From Hyphomicrobiales bacterium (GTDB taxonomy: Bacteria > Pseudomonadota > Alphaproteobacteria > Rhizobiales > Beijerinckiaceae), in assembly GCA_028290595.1 (NCBI GenBank), contig JAQGJO010000589.1:1-6502 (forward strand): DNA of 6,502 nucleotides. Direction: 5' to 3'. This document shows positions 6,502 to 6,502 of this stretch, in pieces. Under the pieces are notes generated by a model that worked only from the letters and a program-made list of their open reading frames with translations, was not told the origin of the DNA and made no database searches. The stretch's first letter is position 1, and the number at the start of each line of letters is the position of its first letter. The position numbers and the translations under genes are program-made.

Positions 6502-6502
6502 T

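Noticed and set aside
1..6502. Defence island, prophage or integrative element
   Set aside because: Apart from the distant KAP/PifA link there is no nuclease, restriction, toxin-antitoxin, integrase or transposase gene, and base composition looks even throughout.

Overview
The window looks like chromosomal DNA of a high-GC alphaproteobacterium, most likely of the order Hyphomicrobiales (Rhizobiales). The reasons are the codon use, the presence of an OpgC-type glucan succinyltransferase, an EttA whose sequence reads like the rhizobial version, and two palindromic intergenic elements at the right edge of a type I recognise from Hyphomicrobiales genomes. I cannot resolve the genus. Gene density is high and the only longer gaps are about 120 bases (472-590) and about 200 bases (4539-4745). 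I see no rRNA, tRNA, CRISPR array, transposase, phage gene or integrase.

Layout. Positions 1-471 (+) hold the C-terminal end of a TTC38-like tetratricopeptide-repeat protein, cut by the window edge. A short gap with a stem-loop and a compact dyad leads to opgC at 591-1850 (+), an approximately ten-TM inner-membrane enzyme that adds succinyl groups to osmoregulated periplasmic glucans. Facing it on the minus strand is a two-gene unit, transcribed from about 4538 down to 1884. It encodes a 665-residue KAP-family P-loop NTPase with a membrane hairpin, followed 18 bases later by a 212-residue 2-oxoglutarate/Fe(II) oxygenase. Diverging from it is ettA (4746-6398, +), the ABC-F translation throttle factor. 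Its leader carries a plausible sigma70-type promoter and a stem-loop. Immediately after ettA lie two palindromic repeats and a 9-base direct repeat.

How the genes relate. They do not form one pathway. opgC is an envelope gene without its glucan-synthesis partners in view. ettA is a ribosome-associated housekeeping factor. The only pair that looks functionally linked is the KAP NTPase plus 2OG oxygenase: same strand, near-contiguous, and with no obvious separate promoter between them. A membrane-tethered NTPase coupled with a small hydroxylase of unknown substrate is the most interesting item here, but its function is not deducible from sequence alone. Several start codons needed a decision: I prefer TTG at 4538 for the KAP gene and ATG at 4746 for ettA, both from Shine-Dalgarno placement.
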